A DNA stretch of 64,000 nucleotides. Origin: Methyloligella solikamskensis. GTDB lineage: Bacteria > Pseudomonadota > Alphaproteobacteria > Rhizobiales > Methyloligellaceae. A program made the translations under genes and the position numbers. Shown piece after piece: positions 44,260 to 52,311 of the stretch. How positions within the stretch are numbered: position 1 is the first letter of the stretch; every line of letters begins with the position of its first letter. Location of the stretch: NCBI RefSeq assembly GCF_042676065.1, contig NZ_JBHTJO010000001.1:620001-684000 (forward strand), in the 5' to 3' direction. Below the pieces are notes generated by a model that did not search any database, was not told the origin of the DNA, and saw only the letters and a list, made by a program, of their open reading frames with translations.

Positions 44260-44282
44260 AAGATGTATTTCCTGTGCATGTT
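44260..44282. promoter_or_regulatory. NsrR-like operator before the globin gene
   Basis: AAGATGTATTT, one base, then CTGTGCATGTT. The left arm is a perfect match to the known NsrR half-site AAGATGYATTT, and the right arm matches at seven of eleven positions. It ends 16 bp before the ATG of the truncated haemoglobin gene, a position where a bound repressor would block transcription. Confidence 0.65.
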
Positions 44283-44298
44283 TAGCGGTTAAAAGCAT

Positions 44299-44724
44299 AT
44301 GTCAGAGGTTCGGCCTTCCGAAATGGTAGGAGAACGGAGCGCCTCCGCAGCGAAAGAAGCGATCGTTCGGCTTGTAGACAGCTTCTACGAAAAGGTGCGT
44401 CAGGATCCGCAGCTTGGATCTGTCATCGGCAGCCAAATCGGTAATGACTGGACCGGGCACATTGAGAGGATGCGCAGCTTCTGGTCGAGTCAGATTTTAC
44501 CTGACGAAGAGAGTCCGCGTGATCCAGAGGGTGTACATCTGCGCCTGACCATCGACGAGAAGCTGCTATCTCGGTGGATGGATCTGTTTAACGTCACTTG
44601 TGATGAGCTTTCGGATCAACATCTCGCGACTGTATTTCGAGAGAAGGTCTCTACAATAGGACGACGGCTGCAGCGCCAGCTGCCTAGCGGAGGCGATCAT
44701 CCGAATGGGGATGGCTCGTCATGA
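44299..44724 (+). CDS. Group III truncated haemoglobin
   Basis: A 141-residue globin. The helix-E/F region SFWSSQILPD and the proximal-histidine block HLRLTIDEKLLSRWMDLFNVT match group III truncated haemoglobins, and VRLVDSFYEKVRQDP holds the B-helix Tyr/Phe pair. Such globins bind oxygen and NO and are linked to NO detoxification in Campylobacter and others. The last codons overlap the ferredoxin gene start (ATGA). The extra N- and C-terminal residues are not seen in most members. Confidence 0.9.
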   Translation: MSEVRPSEMVGERSASAAKEAIVRLVDSFYEKVRQDPQLGSVIGSQIGNDWTGHIERMRSFWSSQILPDEESPRDPEGVHLRLTIDEKLLSRWMDLFNVTCDELSDQHLATVFREKVSTIGRRLQRQLPSGGDHPNGDGSS

Positions 44725-45110
44725 CCTATGTCGTCACCGACAACTGCATCAGATGCAAATACATGGATTGCGTGGAGGTATGTCCAGTGGACTGCTTCTA
44801 CGAAGGCGAGAACATGCTCGTCATTCATCCTGACGAATGCATCGATTGCGGTGTGTGCGAGCCGGAGTGTCCCGCAGAGGCGATCGTCGCCGACACGAAC
44901 TCAGGTCTCGAAATGTGGCTCGAGCTCAACGCCAAATATGCGGAGCTCTGGCCGAACATTGCCGCAAAGGGAGAGCCGCCGGCCGACGCCGAGCGGTTCG
45001 ACGGAGTCCCAGACAAATTTGAGACATACTTTTCTCCCCGTTCCGGCGGCGACGGGGAGCTCGAAACGCAATCGAGCGAACAGGGCGGAACAGGCGGAGA
45101 GCCCGGCTAG
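44721..45110 (+). CDS. fdxA: FdxA-type 7Fe ferredoxin
   Basis: A 129-residue ferredoxin with two cluster motifs, NCIRCKYMDCVEVCPVDCF (a [3Fe-4S]-type Cys pattern) and ECIDCGVCEPECP ([4Fe-4S]). Its C-terminal extension LNAKYAELWPNIAAKGEPP is the hallmark of FdxA of alphaproteobacteria; the extra Gly/Ser/Glu-rich tail is unusual. Translation is coupled to the truncated haemoglobin by the ATGA overlap, so it may serve as electron donor to this globin or to a nearby NO-reducing enzyme. That partnership is inference. Confidence 0.92.
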   Translation: MTYVVTDNCIRCKYMDCVEVCPVDCFYEGENMLVIHPDECIDCGVCEPECPAEAIVADTNSGLEMWLELNAKYAELWPNIAAKGEPPADAERFDGVPDKFETYFSPRSGGDGELETQSSEQGGTGGEPG

Positions 45111-45235
45111 AGATTAAAGGTCGACGCGTCCCGGTCCCCCACCGGAGCGCGTTGTAAGAGGAAGGTTGCGGGCATGACGCATCCAGCCCGCAGCCTTCCT
45201 ATCAGGGCAGCACAACACCCCGGGAGGATTTGGCA

Positions 45236-46837
45236 GTGGTCGATTCTCAGGTTTTCGATGTCGCTCAAGAAGGTCGACCGCACGGTTGGCGGCGGTGGGC
45301 TTTTTCTACCAACCACAAAGACATCGGTACGATGTATCTGATTTTCGCAATTTTCGGCGGCATGATCGGTGGATTGCTCTCAATGATCATGCGCGCCGAA
45401 CTGATGTTTCCGGGACTCCAGCTATTCGGCAACCCAGATGCCTTCAACGTCGTCGTGACCGGTCACGGTCTGATCATGATCTTCTTCGCCATCATGCCGG
45501 CGATGATCGGAGGATTTGGAAACTGGATGGTGCCGCTAATGATCGGCGCACCCGACATGGCCTTTCCCCGCATGAACAACATCTCGTTCTGGCTTCTTCC
45601 GTCGGCTTTTGCGCTCCTCCTGATTTCATTCTTTATGCCGGGAACGCCTGGGACGGCCGGTGCCGGTACGGGTTGGACAGCTTACGCTCCGTTATCGACG
45701 AGCGGCAGTCCAGGAGGTGCGATGGATTTCGTCATCCTTTCCATCCATCTGGCAGGTGCGTCTTCGATCCTTGGTGCGATCAACTTCATCACCACGATCT
45801 TCAATATGCGTGCACCGGGTATGACGTTGCACAAGACGCCGCTGTATGTCTGGTCGATACTCGTGACGTCGTTTCTGTTGCTTCTGTCAGTTCCGGTTCT
45901 GGCGGGCGCGGTGACGATGCTTCTTACCGACAGGAATTTCAGTACCGCGTTTTTCGACGCAGCGCAGGGTGGCGATCCAGTGCTGTATCAGCACCTGTTC
46001 TGGTTCTTTGGCCATCCGGAAGTCTACATCATGATCCTTGGCGGCTTCGGTATGATCAGCCATGTCGTTTCGACGTTCTCTCGCAAGCCGATCTTCGGAT
46101 ATTTGGGCATGGTGTACGCACTCGTCGCGATCGGCTTCATTGGCTTTGTGGTCTGGGCCCATCATATGTTCACATCCGGGCTCGGAGTGCAGACGCAGGC
46201 TTATTTCGCTTTCGCATCGATGGTCATTGCCGTGCCTACCGGAATCAAGGTGTTCTCCTGGATTGCGACGATGTGGGGCGGATCGATAGCTTTCCGCACG
46301 CCACTACTGTGGGCGCTTGGGTTCATCTTTCTGTTCACAGTCGGCGGCGTTACCGGGGTCGTTTTGGCGAACGCCGCGCTCGATCGCTCTCTTCACGATA
46401 CGTACTATGTCGTCGCTCACTTCCACTACGTGCTGTCGGTCGGTGCCGTGTTCGCGATCTTTGCGGGCTGGTACTATTGGTGCCCCAAGATGACGGGGTA
46501 CATGTATTCGGAGACACTCGGAAAGCTGCATTTCTGGCTCATGTTCCTGGGGGCCAACATGGCTTTCTTCCCCATGCATTTCCTGGGACTTGCAGGCATG
46601 CCGCGACGCATTGTCGATTATCCCGAGAGCTTCGCGGGTTGGAATTTCATTGCCTCGATTGGAGCGTTCACAGCTTTCGCTGGTTTCCTGGTCTTCTTCG
46701 TAAGCGTAGCGAATATGTTCTGGGTTCGGCGGCGAGCTCCCGCGAATCCTTGGGGCGCTGGAGCCACCACCTTGGAATGGACGCTTCCATCACCGCCGCC
46801 GTTTCACAGCTTTCAGACACTACCTAGGGTGCGATAG
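45236..46837 (+). CDS. ctaD: Cytochrome c oxidase subunit I, orphan
   Basis: A 533-residue haem-copper oxidase subunit I with 12 helices. Haem and CuB ligands are present: His in VVVTGHGLIMIFF, HPEVY with its crosslinking Tyr, the HH pair in WAHHMFTSGL and HFHYVLS. The D-pathway Asp (GAPDMAFPRMNN), Glu (FFGHPEVY) and K-pathway Lys (PTGIKVFSW) are conserved, as in A1-type oxidases. GGGAGG is eight bases before GTG 45236. No genes for subunits II or III, haem A synthesis or CtaG are adjacent. It probably pairs with a subunit encoded elsewhere, or acts in the NO response. Confidence 0.93.
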   Translation: MVDSQVFDVAQEGRPHGWRRWAFSTNHKDIGTMYLIFAIFGGMIGGLLSMIMRAELMFPGLQLFGNPDAFNVVVTGHGLIMIFFAIMPAMIGGFGNWMVPLMIGAPDMAFPRMNNISFWLLPSAFALLLISFFMPGTPGTAGAGTGWTAYAPLSTSGSPGGAMDFVILSIHLAGASSILGAINFITTIFNMRAPGMTLHKTPLYVWSILVTSFLLLLSVPVLAGAVTMLLTDRNFSTAFFDAAQGGDPVLYQHLFWFFGHPEVYIMILGGFGMISHVVSTFSRKPIFGYLGMVYALVAIGFIGFVVWAHHMFTSGLGVQTQAYFAFASMVIAVPTGIKVFSWIATMWGGSIAFRTPLLWALGFIFLFTVGGVTGVVLANAALDRSLHDTYYVVAHFHYVLSVGAVFAIFAGWYYWCPKMTGYMYSETLGKLHFWLMFLGANMAFFPMHFLGLAGMPRRIVDYPESFAGWNFIASIGAFTAFAGFLVFFVSVANMFWVRRRAPANPWGAGATTLEWTLPSPPPFHSFQTLPRVR

Positions 46838-46940
46838 GCGAGTCGTTACAGTGACCGTCTGCGCGGACAGTCCGCACGTCGCGTAACGCTTGTATGCTCC
46901 AGACGGGCAAGTTTGTTCACTGAACACGCGAAGCATAGAA

Positions 46941-46978
46941 GGTAGGCGCGGCTGGGAGTAATCCCGGCCGCGCCTACC
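46941..46978. terminator. Bidirectional hairpin between ctaD and hmp
   Basis: A near-perfect 17-bp stem with GTAA loop: GGTAGGCGCGGC at 46941 pairs with GCCGCGCCTACC ending at 46978, and GGGA/TCCC continue the stem. It lies between the ends of two convergent genes. There is no T-run, so termination would need Rho or be weak. Confidence 0.6.
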
Positions 46979-46991
46979 GTGATGCAATTCG

Positions 46992-48230
46992 CTACGCGGC
47001 CTTAGCCGTCTCCAACTCGCCGCGTGGTCCGAAGAACTCGAAGTGGAGATTCTCGTTAGGAATTCCCCGCGCCGTGAGCTGCCGGTAAATCGAAGTCATG
47101 AAAGGTCGTGGTCCGCAGAAATAGTATTCTGCGTTGTCCGCCGGCAACAGCGGATCGAGAACGGCGTCGTCGACCAGGCCCGTCGTCATATGGGCCTCAC
47201 GTTGAGCCCCGTCCCTGGCGGGCTCGTCGTAGCAGTAATGACGTCGGAAGTTGGGGTGTTTCTCAGCCAGTTGTTCGATCACAGGCTTGAAGGCCTGGAG
47301 ACTCTCATTCAGCGTTCCGTGAACGAGTAAAATTTCGCGGTCCGGAGTTGTCTGCAGTGCATCTGCAAGAATGCTAAAGAGAGGGGTGATGCCGACTCCA
47401 CCGGCGAGCAGCACCAAAGGACGCTTTGGGTCCAGATCGGGATGAAGATAGAACTCGCCGCAGGGCGCCGCCACGTCGATCTCGTCGTCAACATCCGTCT
47501 CGCGGTGAAGCCTGGTCGAGACATAGCCTTCCGGTGCATCCGGTCCCTTGCTCTCTTCATGCTTCACACTAATCCGGAACCAAGCCTTCCCAGGTCTGTC
47601 GGACAAGCTGTAATTGCGCATAGTTGTGCTGCCGTCGCGCGTCGGCACCTGAAGGGTAATGTATTGTCCCGGCTTGAAGTGGGGTAGCGGCTTTCCGTCT
47701 ATCGGCTCCAGATAGAAAGAGGTGATGATATCGCTCTCCTTTTCCTTGCGAGCGACGCGGAAGCGCTTGAATCCGGACCAGCCCCCCGGCTCCGACGCGA
47801 TCTCCTTGTAGATCTGAGCTTCTCTTCCGATCAGGACCTCGGCCAGAAAACCATAGGCTTCTCCCCAGGCCTGAATGACCTCGTCGGTGGCTCCGTCGCC
47901 GAGTACCTCTTTGATCGACTCCAGCAGGTTTTCGCCCACGATAGGATACTGTTCCGGCTTGATCTGGAGCGAAACGTGTTTTTCAGCAATCAACTCAACG
48001 GCAGGACCGAGAGCGTCGAGATTATCGATATTCGCCGCGTAGGCGCAAATGGCACCCGCAAGCGCCTGTTGCTGCAAACCAGCACGCTGATGTGCCTGAT
48101 TGAAAAAGGGCTTCACCTCCGGATTGTGAGAGAACATCCGCTTATAGAAGTGCCGTGTCAGGGCCTCTCCGTGAGCCTCCAAGACAGGCACTGTCGATTT
48201 CACGATCGAGATGGTCTCTGCGCTGAGCAT
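46992..48230 (-). CDS. hmp: Flavohaemoglobin, nitric oxide dioxygenase
   Basis: Converts NO and oxygen to nitrate with NAD(P)H. The 412-residue protein has an N-terminal globin domain (about 1-140; Tyr in HFYKRMFSHNPEVKPFF, proximal His in AEKHVSLQIKPEQY), a FAD-binding domain (MRNYSLSDRPG) and a C-terminal NAD domain (LLAGGVGITPLFSIL, YYFCGPRPFM). GGAGG precedes the ATG at 48230. It is divergent from an nsrR gene, with a palindromic NsrR-like operator between them, the classic arrangement of this regulon. Confidence 0.96.
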   Translation of the reverse strand: MLSAETISIVKSTVPVLEAHGEALTRHFYKRMFSHNPEVKPFFNQAHQRAGLQQQALAGAICAYAANIDNLDALGPAVELIAEKHVSLQIKPEQYPIVGENLLESIKEVLGDGATDEVIQAWGEAYGFLAEVLIGREAQIYKEIASEPGGWSGFKRFRVARKEKESDIITSFYLEPIDGKPLPHFKPGQYITLQVPTRDGSTTMRNYSLSDRPGKAWFRISVKHEESKGPDAPEGYVSTRLHRETDVDDEIDVAAPCGEFYLHPDLDPKRPLVLLAGGVGITPLFSILADALQTTPDREILLVHGTLNESLQAFKPVIEQLAEKHPNFRRHYCYDEPARDGAQREAHMTTGLVDDAVLDPLLPADNAEYYFCGPRPFMTSIYRQLTARGIPNENLHFEFFGPRGELETAKAA

Positions 48231-48245
48231 CGCGTTCCTCCTTTT

Positions 48246-48268
48246 AATATGTATAGAAAGTACATATT
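48246..48268. promoter_or_regulatory. NsrR-type palindromic operator in the hmp/nsrR control region
   Basis: AATATGTATAG, one base, AAGTACATATT. The outer eight bases (AATATGTA / TACATATT) are a perfect inverted repeat, and the 11-1-11 geometry and length (23 bp) are those of known NsrR sites. It begins 15 bp upstream of the hmp start codon and 40 bp before that of nsrR, so one dimer could control both. Confidence 0.8.
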
Positions 48269-48307
48269 ATAAACCGCACCACTTTGAAAGCGCTATTAGG
48301 CCGCACC

Positions 48308-48748
48308 ATGCAGCTCACAATGTTCACCGATTATGGATTACGCAGCCTGATGTATCTGGCCAGCCGTCCAGACAAACTCTGCAGCGTCGGCGAGATTGCC
48401 GAGCGCTACGGTATTTCACGCAATCACTTGGTGAAGGTCGTTCATCGCCTTGCGCAGCTAGGCTATATTGCCAGCTCCAAGGGCAAGGGTGGCGGTATCC
48501 GGCTCGCATGCGATGCACGAGAAGTGCGGCTCGGCGATCTGGTCGAAGCATTGGAACCCCATATGCACATCGTCGAGTGCTTCGACCGTGACACCAATAG
48601 CTGCCTGATTGTCGATGCTTGCCGCCTGAAGCGCTACCTGCACGAGGCGACGCGTTCCTTCCTCGACGATCTCAACCAGCACACTCTCGCCGATGCCACT
48701 GGTAACCGCGCGATCTTCAAGGCGCTGAACGAGGTGAGGCCATCTTAG
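48308..48748 (+). CDS. nsrR: NsrR-type Rrf2 regulator (copy 2)
   Basis: A 146-residue Rrf2 protein: winged helix with SVGEIAERYGISRNHLVKVV and wing GKGGGIRLA; cluster ligands as three Cys in VECFDRDTNSCLIVDAC. It senses NO through an iron-sulfur cluster. The ATG at 48308 begins MQLTMFTDYGLRSL, the normal NsrR N-terminus. It is divergent from hmp with the operator between them, so autoregulation and repression of hmp are expected. It is clearly paralogous to the gene at 40532. Confidence 0.93.
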   Translation: MQLTMFTDYGLRSLMYLASRPDKLCSVGEIAERYGISRNHLVKVVHRLAQLGYIASSKGKGGGIRLACDAREVRLGDLVEALEPHMHIVECFDRDTNSCLIVDACRLKRYLHEATRSFLDDLNQHTLADATGNRAIFKALNEVRPS

Positions 48749-48865
48749 ATGGTGAGCTTCGAATGTCGGTGTTGACAGGGCACGAATGTTTTCAGCTGCC
48801 CGACAAACCAGCCTCAGCGCGAAATAGTCGAACTTTGCCACACACATTTAGGAGGGTGAAAGACA

Positions 48866-49519
48866 GTGCCGCTTCCAAAGGATCTCGTTGAAGGTCATCG
48901 CCGGTTCCGGCGGGATATCCATGCTTCCGAGCGGGGCCGCTATCGGCAGCTCGCGGAGCTCGGTCAGACGCCCACGGCTTTGGTGATCGGCTGCTGCGAT
49001 GCGCGGGTCGACGTCTCCAAGATCTTCGATGCGGAGCCGGGCGAACTGTTCATCCTGCGCAACGTCGCCAATCTTGTCCCGCCCTACGAGCCGGAGGGCT
49101 TCTATCACGGCACGTCTGCGGCCATTGAGTTCGCCGTGCTGGGCCTGAAGGTGCCCCACATCATCATCGGCCATTCCCATTGCGGCGGCATCTCGGCCTA
49201 CCGGAAGATGCGCGAAGGCGAAAATATCGCCTCCGAAGGGCCGAGCTTCCTGGGCGGCGGCGACAGCTTCATTTCGCGGTGGATGACGCTTCTCGAAGGC
49301 ATCGAGCTGAACGAGTCTGACGTCGCGACCTACGGCGAGGTGATGGCTATGGAGCTCGCCGGCGTGCGGTCGTCGCTTGCCAAGCTGCGCAGCTTCCCGG
49401 CGCTCAAGGAGCGTGAGGCGCAAGGGCTCGTCTCTCTGCACGGGCTGCATCTCGATATCGGAGACAACAAACTTGTTCAGCTTGACCCCGCACATGGATA
49501 TTTCGCGCCGATCATCTAG
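48866..49519 (+). CDS. Beta-class carbonic anhydrase
   Basis: A 217-residue zinc enzyme that interconverts carbon dioxide and bicarbonate. The zinc ligands and catalytic pair are in IGCCDARVD (Cys, Asp-Arg dyad) and in GHSHCGGISA (His, Cys). The length and the ILRNVANLVPPYEP block fit the family. The start is GTG at 48866 with GGAGGG nine bases upstream. It stands alone after nsrR on the same strand and ends before a 206-bp gap. Confidence 0.95.
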   Translation: MPLPKDLVEGHRRFRRDIHASERGRYRQLAELGQTPTALVIGCCDARVDVSKIFDAEPGELFILRNVANLVPPYEPEGFYHGTSAAIEFAVLGLKVPHIIIGHSHCGGISAYRKMREGENIASEGPSFLGGGDSFISRWMTLLEGIELNESDVATYGEVMAMELAGVRSSLAKLRSFPALKEREAQGLVSLHGLHLDIGDNKLVQLDPAHGYFAPII

Positions 49520-49725
49520 GCGAGGAGGCAATGACAGTGTAAATCGCTCGTGTCGCGCTGAAAATGCCGAAATTCTCTCACGGTCAAAGGCGTTCAGCCG
49601 GATCCCGGACGTGTGGGCGTTCCGATGCTCACAACTGTCTGTTGCCCTCGATTTCGGAAGACGATGGCGCATTGGCCTCACGCCGGATTGAGCACATGGG
49701 TTTAGCGATCACGCTTTGGAAAAGA

Positions 49726-50088
49726 TTATTCTGTTGCAGAAGGTAGCGACTGGGGAGAGGGGTGAGGAAAGAATATCGTCAATAGCAGGGACGCGTCCTC
49801 AATGCCCTTGAGCGAATGGGGTTCTCCACCTTCCAGGTAAGCCCATTCATTCGGTCCGAGCTCCAAGTGTGAATCCGTCAAGCTTACATGAACGCGACCT
49901 TCGAGGCAGTGCAAAGTGATGTTACCTGGCACCTCGTGTTCAGGGATCTCGGCGCCAGCATGCACGACGAGGCGGATTGCTTCGAATTGACCTGTCTTTA
50001 TGATCGCGCTGGTTCGGGCGTTAGCAATCGCCGATCCTAGCGGTGCAAGGTCGACGATTTCTCCGGGTTGTGCGTGATGAAGCGCCAT
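49726..50088 (-). CDS. Cupin domain protein
   Basis: A 120-residue single-cupin protein. Motif 1 is partly kept (VHAGAEIPEHEVPGNITLHC with the His and Glu) and motif 2 shows the PNEWAYLEGGEPHSL block with its His. Small cupins of this kind are sensors, isomerases or metal-binding proteins; the function is not predictable. It lies between carbonic anhydrase and a methyltransferase. An inverted repeat stands about 90 bp upstream of its start. Confidence 0.85.
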   Translation of the reverse strand: MALHHAQPGEIVDLAPLGSAIANARTSAIIKTGQFEAIRLVVHAGAEIPEHEVPGNITLHCLEGRVHVSLTDSHLELGPNEWAYLEGGEPHSLKGIEDASLLLTIFFPHPSPQSLPSATE

Positions 50089-50176
50089 ATAAGCGTATCC
50101 TTTCTGGATCTCACGAAAACAGATTGAAGAAGGCTTGTTCGGGGCGTTTCAGATAACGTTCCGAGTCATCGGTGCA

Positions 50177-50218
50177 ACCCTATATCCAGAGTCACATTTT
50201 TCCTGAGTGACATAGGGT
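50177..50218. promoter_or_regulatory. Inverted repeat between cupin and methyltransferase genes
   Basis: ACCCTAT (50177-50183) pairs with ATAGGGT (50212-50218), and inside it GTCAC (50191-50195) with GTGAC (50207-50211), around an AT-rich centre. It could be an operator for the cupin gene or a terminator for the methyltransferase gene. Confidence 0.35.
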
Positions 50219-50245
50219 GGAGCGCCAGCGGTGATCATTGTGCGA

Positions 50246-51061
50246 CTAACCTGTTTTCTCGGCGATAATATAGATCGCGTTCAGGTTCTGCTGATGCCGC
50301 TCGAATAACTCACGCATTCCATAGACGCGCTTTCTCGCTTTTCGGTTGGTCAGTATGTTTTTCGCAATCCGGATCGCACCGAAAAGCCCTTCGTCTCCGA
50401 TCAAGCGCCTCAAGCGGAGAAGGTGCATCGGCGCATAACCGACCTCGGTAACAACGAAACCGGCATTCTCTAGGAGCTTCCGCCACTCGAGCTCCTGCAA
50501 AGGCCGTGCGCCGACGCGAATAGCGGATGACAGATCACTCTCGATAGTCTCCCGGTGCTCAGAATCGAGCCCGCTCGGAACGATGCACAGCTCGTGAATG
50601 CCATAGCGTCCGCTTGGCCGCAGCAAACGTTGGGCCTCTTGCACGATGCGCTTCTTATGTTCAGGCGGATTCATTGTCAGCATGGCTTCGCCGATGACGA
50701 CCGAGGCGCATTCGTCAGGTAGGCCGGTCTTCTCAGCTATGCCTTCGACGAACGAAACGTTGGCCGACTGGAAGCAATTTCGCGCTACGGCGATTGCTCG
50801 AGGGTCTCTTTCGACGCCGACATAGCGTTTAGGCGCCAATGCGAGAATCCTACGGGCGGTAGATCCAAGGCCCGGTGCAAATTCGACGACCTCATCATCA
50901 GAGGTGATCATCAACCCTTTGATGAGCGCTTCCGTCGCCTCAAGACCTCCTGGCCGAAGCACACGTTTTCCGAGCCGTGCTAGGAGCCAATGCCCTGGCA
51001 TTTTGGCGATGTCGAGGTCATCCCCTGGGAAATCAGATGAAGCAGTCGAGTGGCTAGTCAT
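50246..51061 (-). CDS. SAM-dependent methyltransferase
   Basis: A 271-residue class I methyltransferase. The SAM-binding motif I is VVEFAPGLGSTARRIL with the acidic residue in YVGVERDPRAIAVAR; SVVIGEAMLTMNP is the post-motif region; a helical C-terminal part follows. It resembles methyltransferase type 11 enzymes acting on small molecules or quinones, but no substrate is evident. The ATG at 51061 has GGAAG upstream; the frame is open for another 65 codons, which lack similarity to the fold. The 287 bp up to the next gene are AT-rich and hold no other gene. Confidence 0.82.
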   Translation of the reverse strand: MTSHSTASSDFPGDDLDIAKMPGHWLLARLGKRVLRPGGLEATEALIKGLMITSDDEVVEFAPGLGSTARRILALAPKRYVGVERDPRAIAVARNCFQSANVSFVEGIAEKTGLPDECASVVIGEAMLTMNPPEHKKRIVQEAQRLLRPSGRYGIHELCIVPSGLDSEHRETIESDLSSAIRVGARPLQELEWRKLLENAGFVVTEVGYAPMHLLRLRRLIGDEGLFGAIRIAKNILTNRKARKRVYGMRELFERHQQNLNAIYIIAEKTG

Positions 51062-51348
51062 GATGAGCTTCCTTACCGGTCGCAGCTGGACGATCGACAG
51101 TGCGGCTGGTCGAGCTTCACGATGGAAGGTCCGCACACACCCCATCACCTCTTCGAAACGATCGGCCGTGGACTTTAGAAATATTCGTGATATATCTTTA
51201 AACCAACGTCGGTGAACTTCCAATAGTAATGGAAGGGCTGAACGGGTAGGCCCCACAATTTTAATTTTTCGAATCCAATAATAAGTGAAGTTGTGTGTAT
51301 AGCTAAGAGCTAGAAGACAATAGGTTTAGGTTAGAGGTCTAGTTAAGA

Positions 51349-51696
51349 ATGGAAGTAACAATACATAGAATTTATGATCAACCGCTTCCGTCCGGATATA
51401 AAGTATTGGCGGACCGTCTGTGGCCTCGTGGAATCTCAAAAGAGGAAGCACATCTCGATGCTCACTGGGCGGAATGTGCGCCGTCAGACGAGTTGAGAAA
51501 GTGGTTCTCTCACGACGCTGAAAAATGGGGTGAGTTCAGGAAGAAATATCTGCATGAACTTAGTGAGAAAAAGGACACAGTTAGATCATTAGTCCGAGAG
51601 TCTAAGGAAGAAAGGATAATACTGCTTTATGGAGCCAAGGATACTGATCATACTCATGCAAAAGTACTGAAAGAATACATAGAGAAGCTGCAGTAG
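51349..51696 (+). CDS. DUF488 (YeaO-like) family protein
   Basis: A 115-residue protein with the family blocks RIYDQPLPSGYKVLADRLWPRG near the start (given here as two parts: RIYDQPLPSGYK and VLADRLWPRGI), WFSHDAEKW and ILLYGAKDTDHTHA. The function of the family is unknown. The gene and its upstream region are clearly richer in A and T than the neighbours (for example AAATATC, GATCATACT runs), and the codons are atypical, which suggests recent transfer. It stands alone on the plus strand. Confidence 0.88.
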   Translation: MEVTIHRIYDQPLPSGYKVLADRLWPRGISKEEAHLDAHWAECAPSDELRKWFSHDAEKWGEFRKKYLHELSEKKDTVRSLVRESKEERIILLYGAKDTDHTHAKVLKEYIEKLQ

Positions 51697-51885
51697 CAGG
51701 TTTGAAGCCCGTCGATTGAGATACCGATCTCGAATCGAAAGAGAGATTTGTGTGCACCGTGGCGCGCCGGTCATGGTGCTTCCTTTCCGGTCTTCCTTTG
51801 GAGGGCCGGTCTTTTTTCGTCGGCATGTGAAGCATTCGCAGATTGATTCTGTGATTGAAGGACAGGTGAATGAGGCGTTTGCGCC

Positions 51886-52164
51886 ATGGTCGAGCTGTCG
51901 TCTGCGGTGTTGCCGTATTATTGGCCTTGCAGGGTAATGCGGGCGGAGGGTCTCTATCGCGTGAGTCCGGTGGCCATGGTCGGTTGTGATGGCTTAGGTA
52001 AGACGAAAAGAGAGGCGGCCGCTCGCGCTAAGCAGGCACTTCAATCTTATTTGTGTTCGCGGAAGCACGAGGCGTTCTTGGCGCTCGGTCTTCCCCGGCA
52101 TCCTGAGGTGAGCTCTTACCTTTCTGGTGAGATGATACGATTGGAAATCGAGTTGCCTCTCTGA
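51886..52164 (+). CDS. HicB-like small protein (copy 2)
   Basis: A 92-residue paralogue of the protein at 32093. Shared blocks include YYWPC/YHWPC, YRVSPVAMVGCDGLGKT versus YRVSPAGMAGCDGTGKT, RAKQALQ versus RARQALQ and the closing SGEMIRLEIELP. There is no neighbouring HicA toxin. The exact start is uncertain (ATG 51886 is preferred; the similarity begins at residue 11). The presence of the pair in two places suggests spread with mobile DNA. Confidence 0.65.
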   Translation: MVELSSAVLPYYWPCRVMRAEGLYRVSPVAMVGCDGLGKTKREAAARAKQALQSYLCSRKHEAFLALGLPRHPEVSSYLSGEMIRLEIELPL

Positions 52165-52311
52165 GACCCCTTCCTCACAAGGTGAGTTCCTTCTTGGATC
52201 GAAGCATCGAGCGCTGTTCTTTGCCCTGAGCGGTTCTCACTCGAAGAGCCATTAGCGCGGACGGCTTAAGCGGCGTCTGACCTGGTCAATCATACGGCTC
52301 CAGTTTTGATC

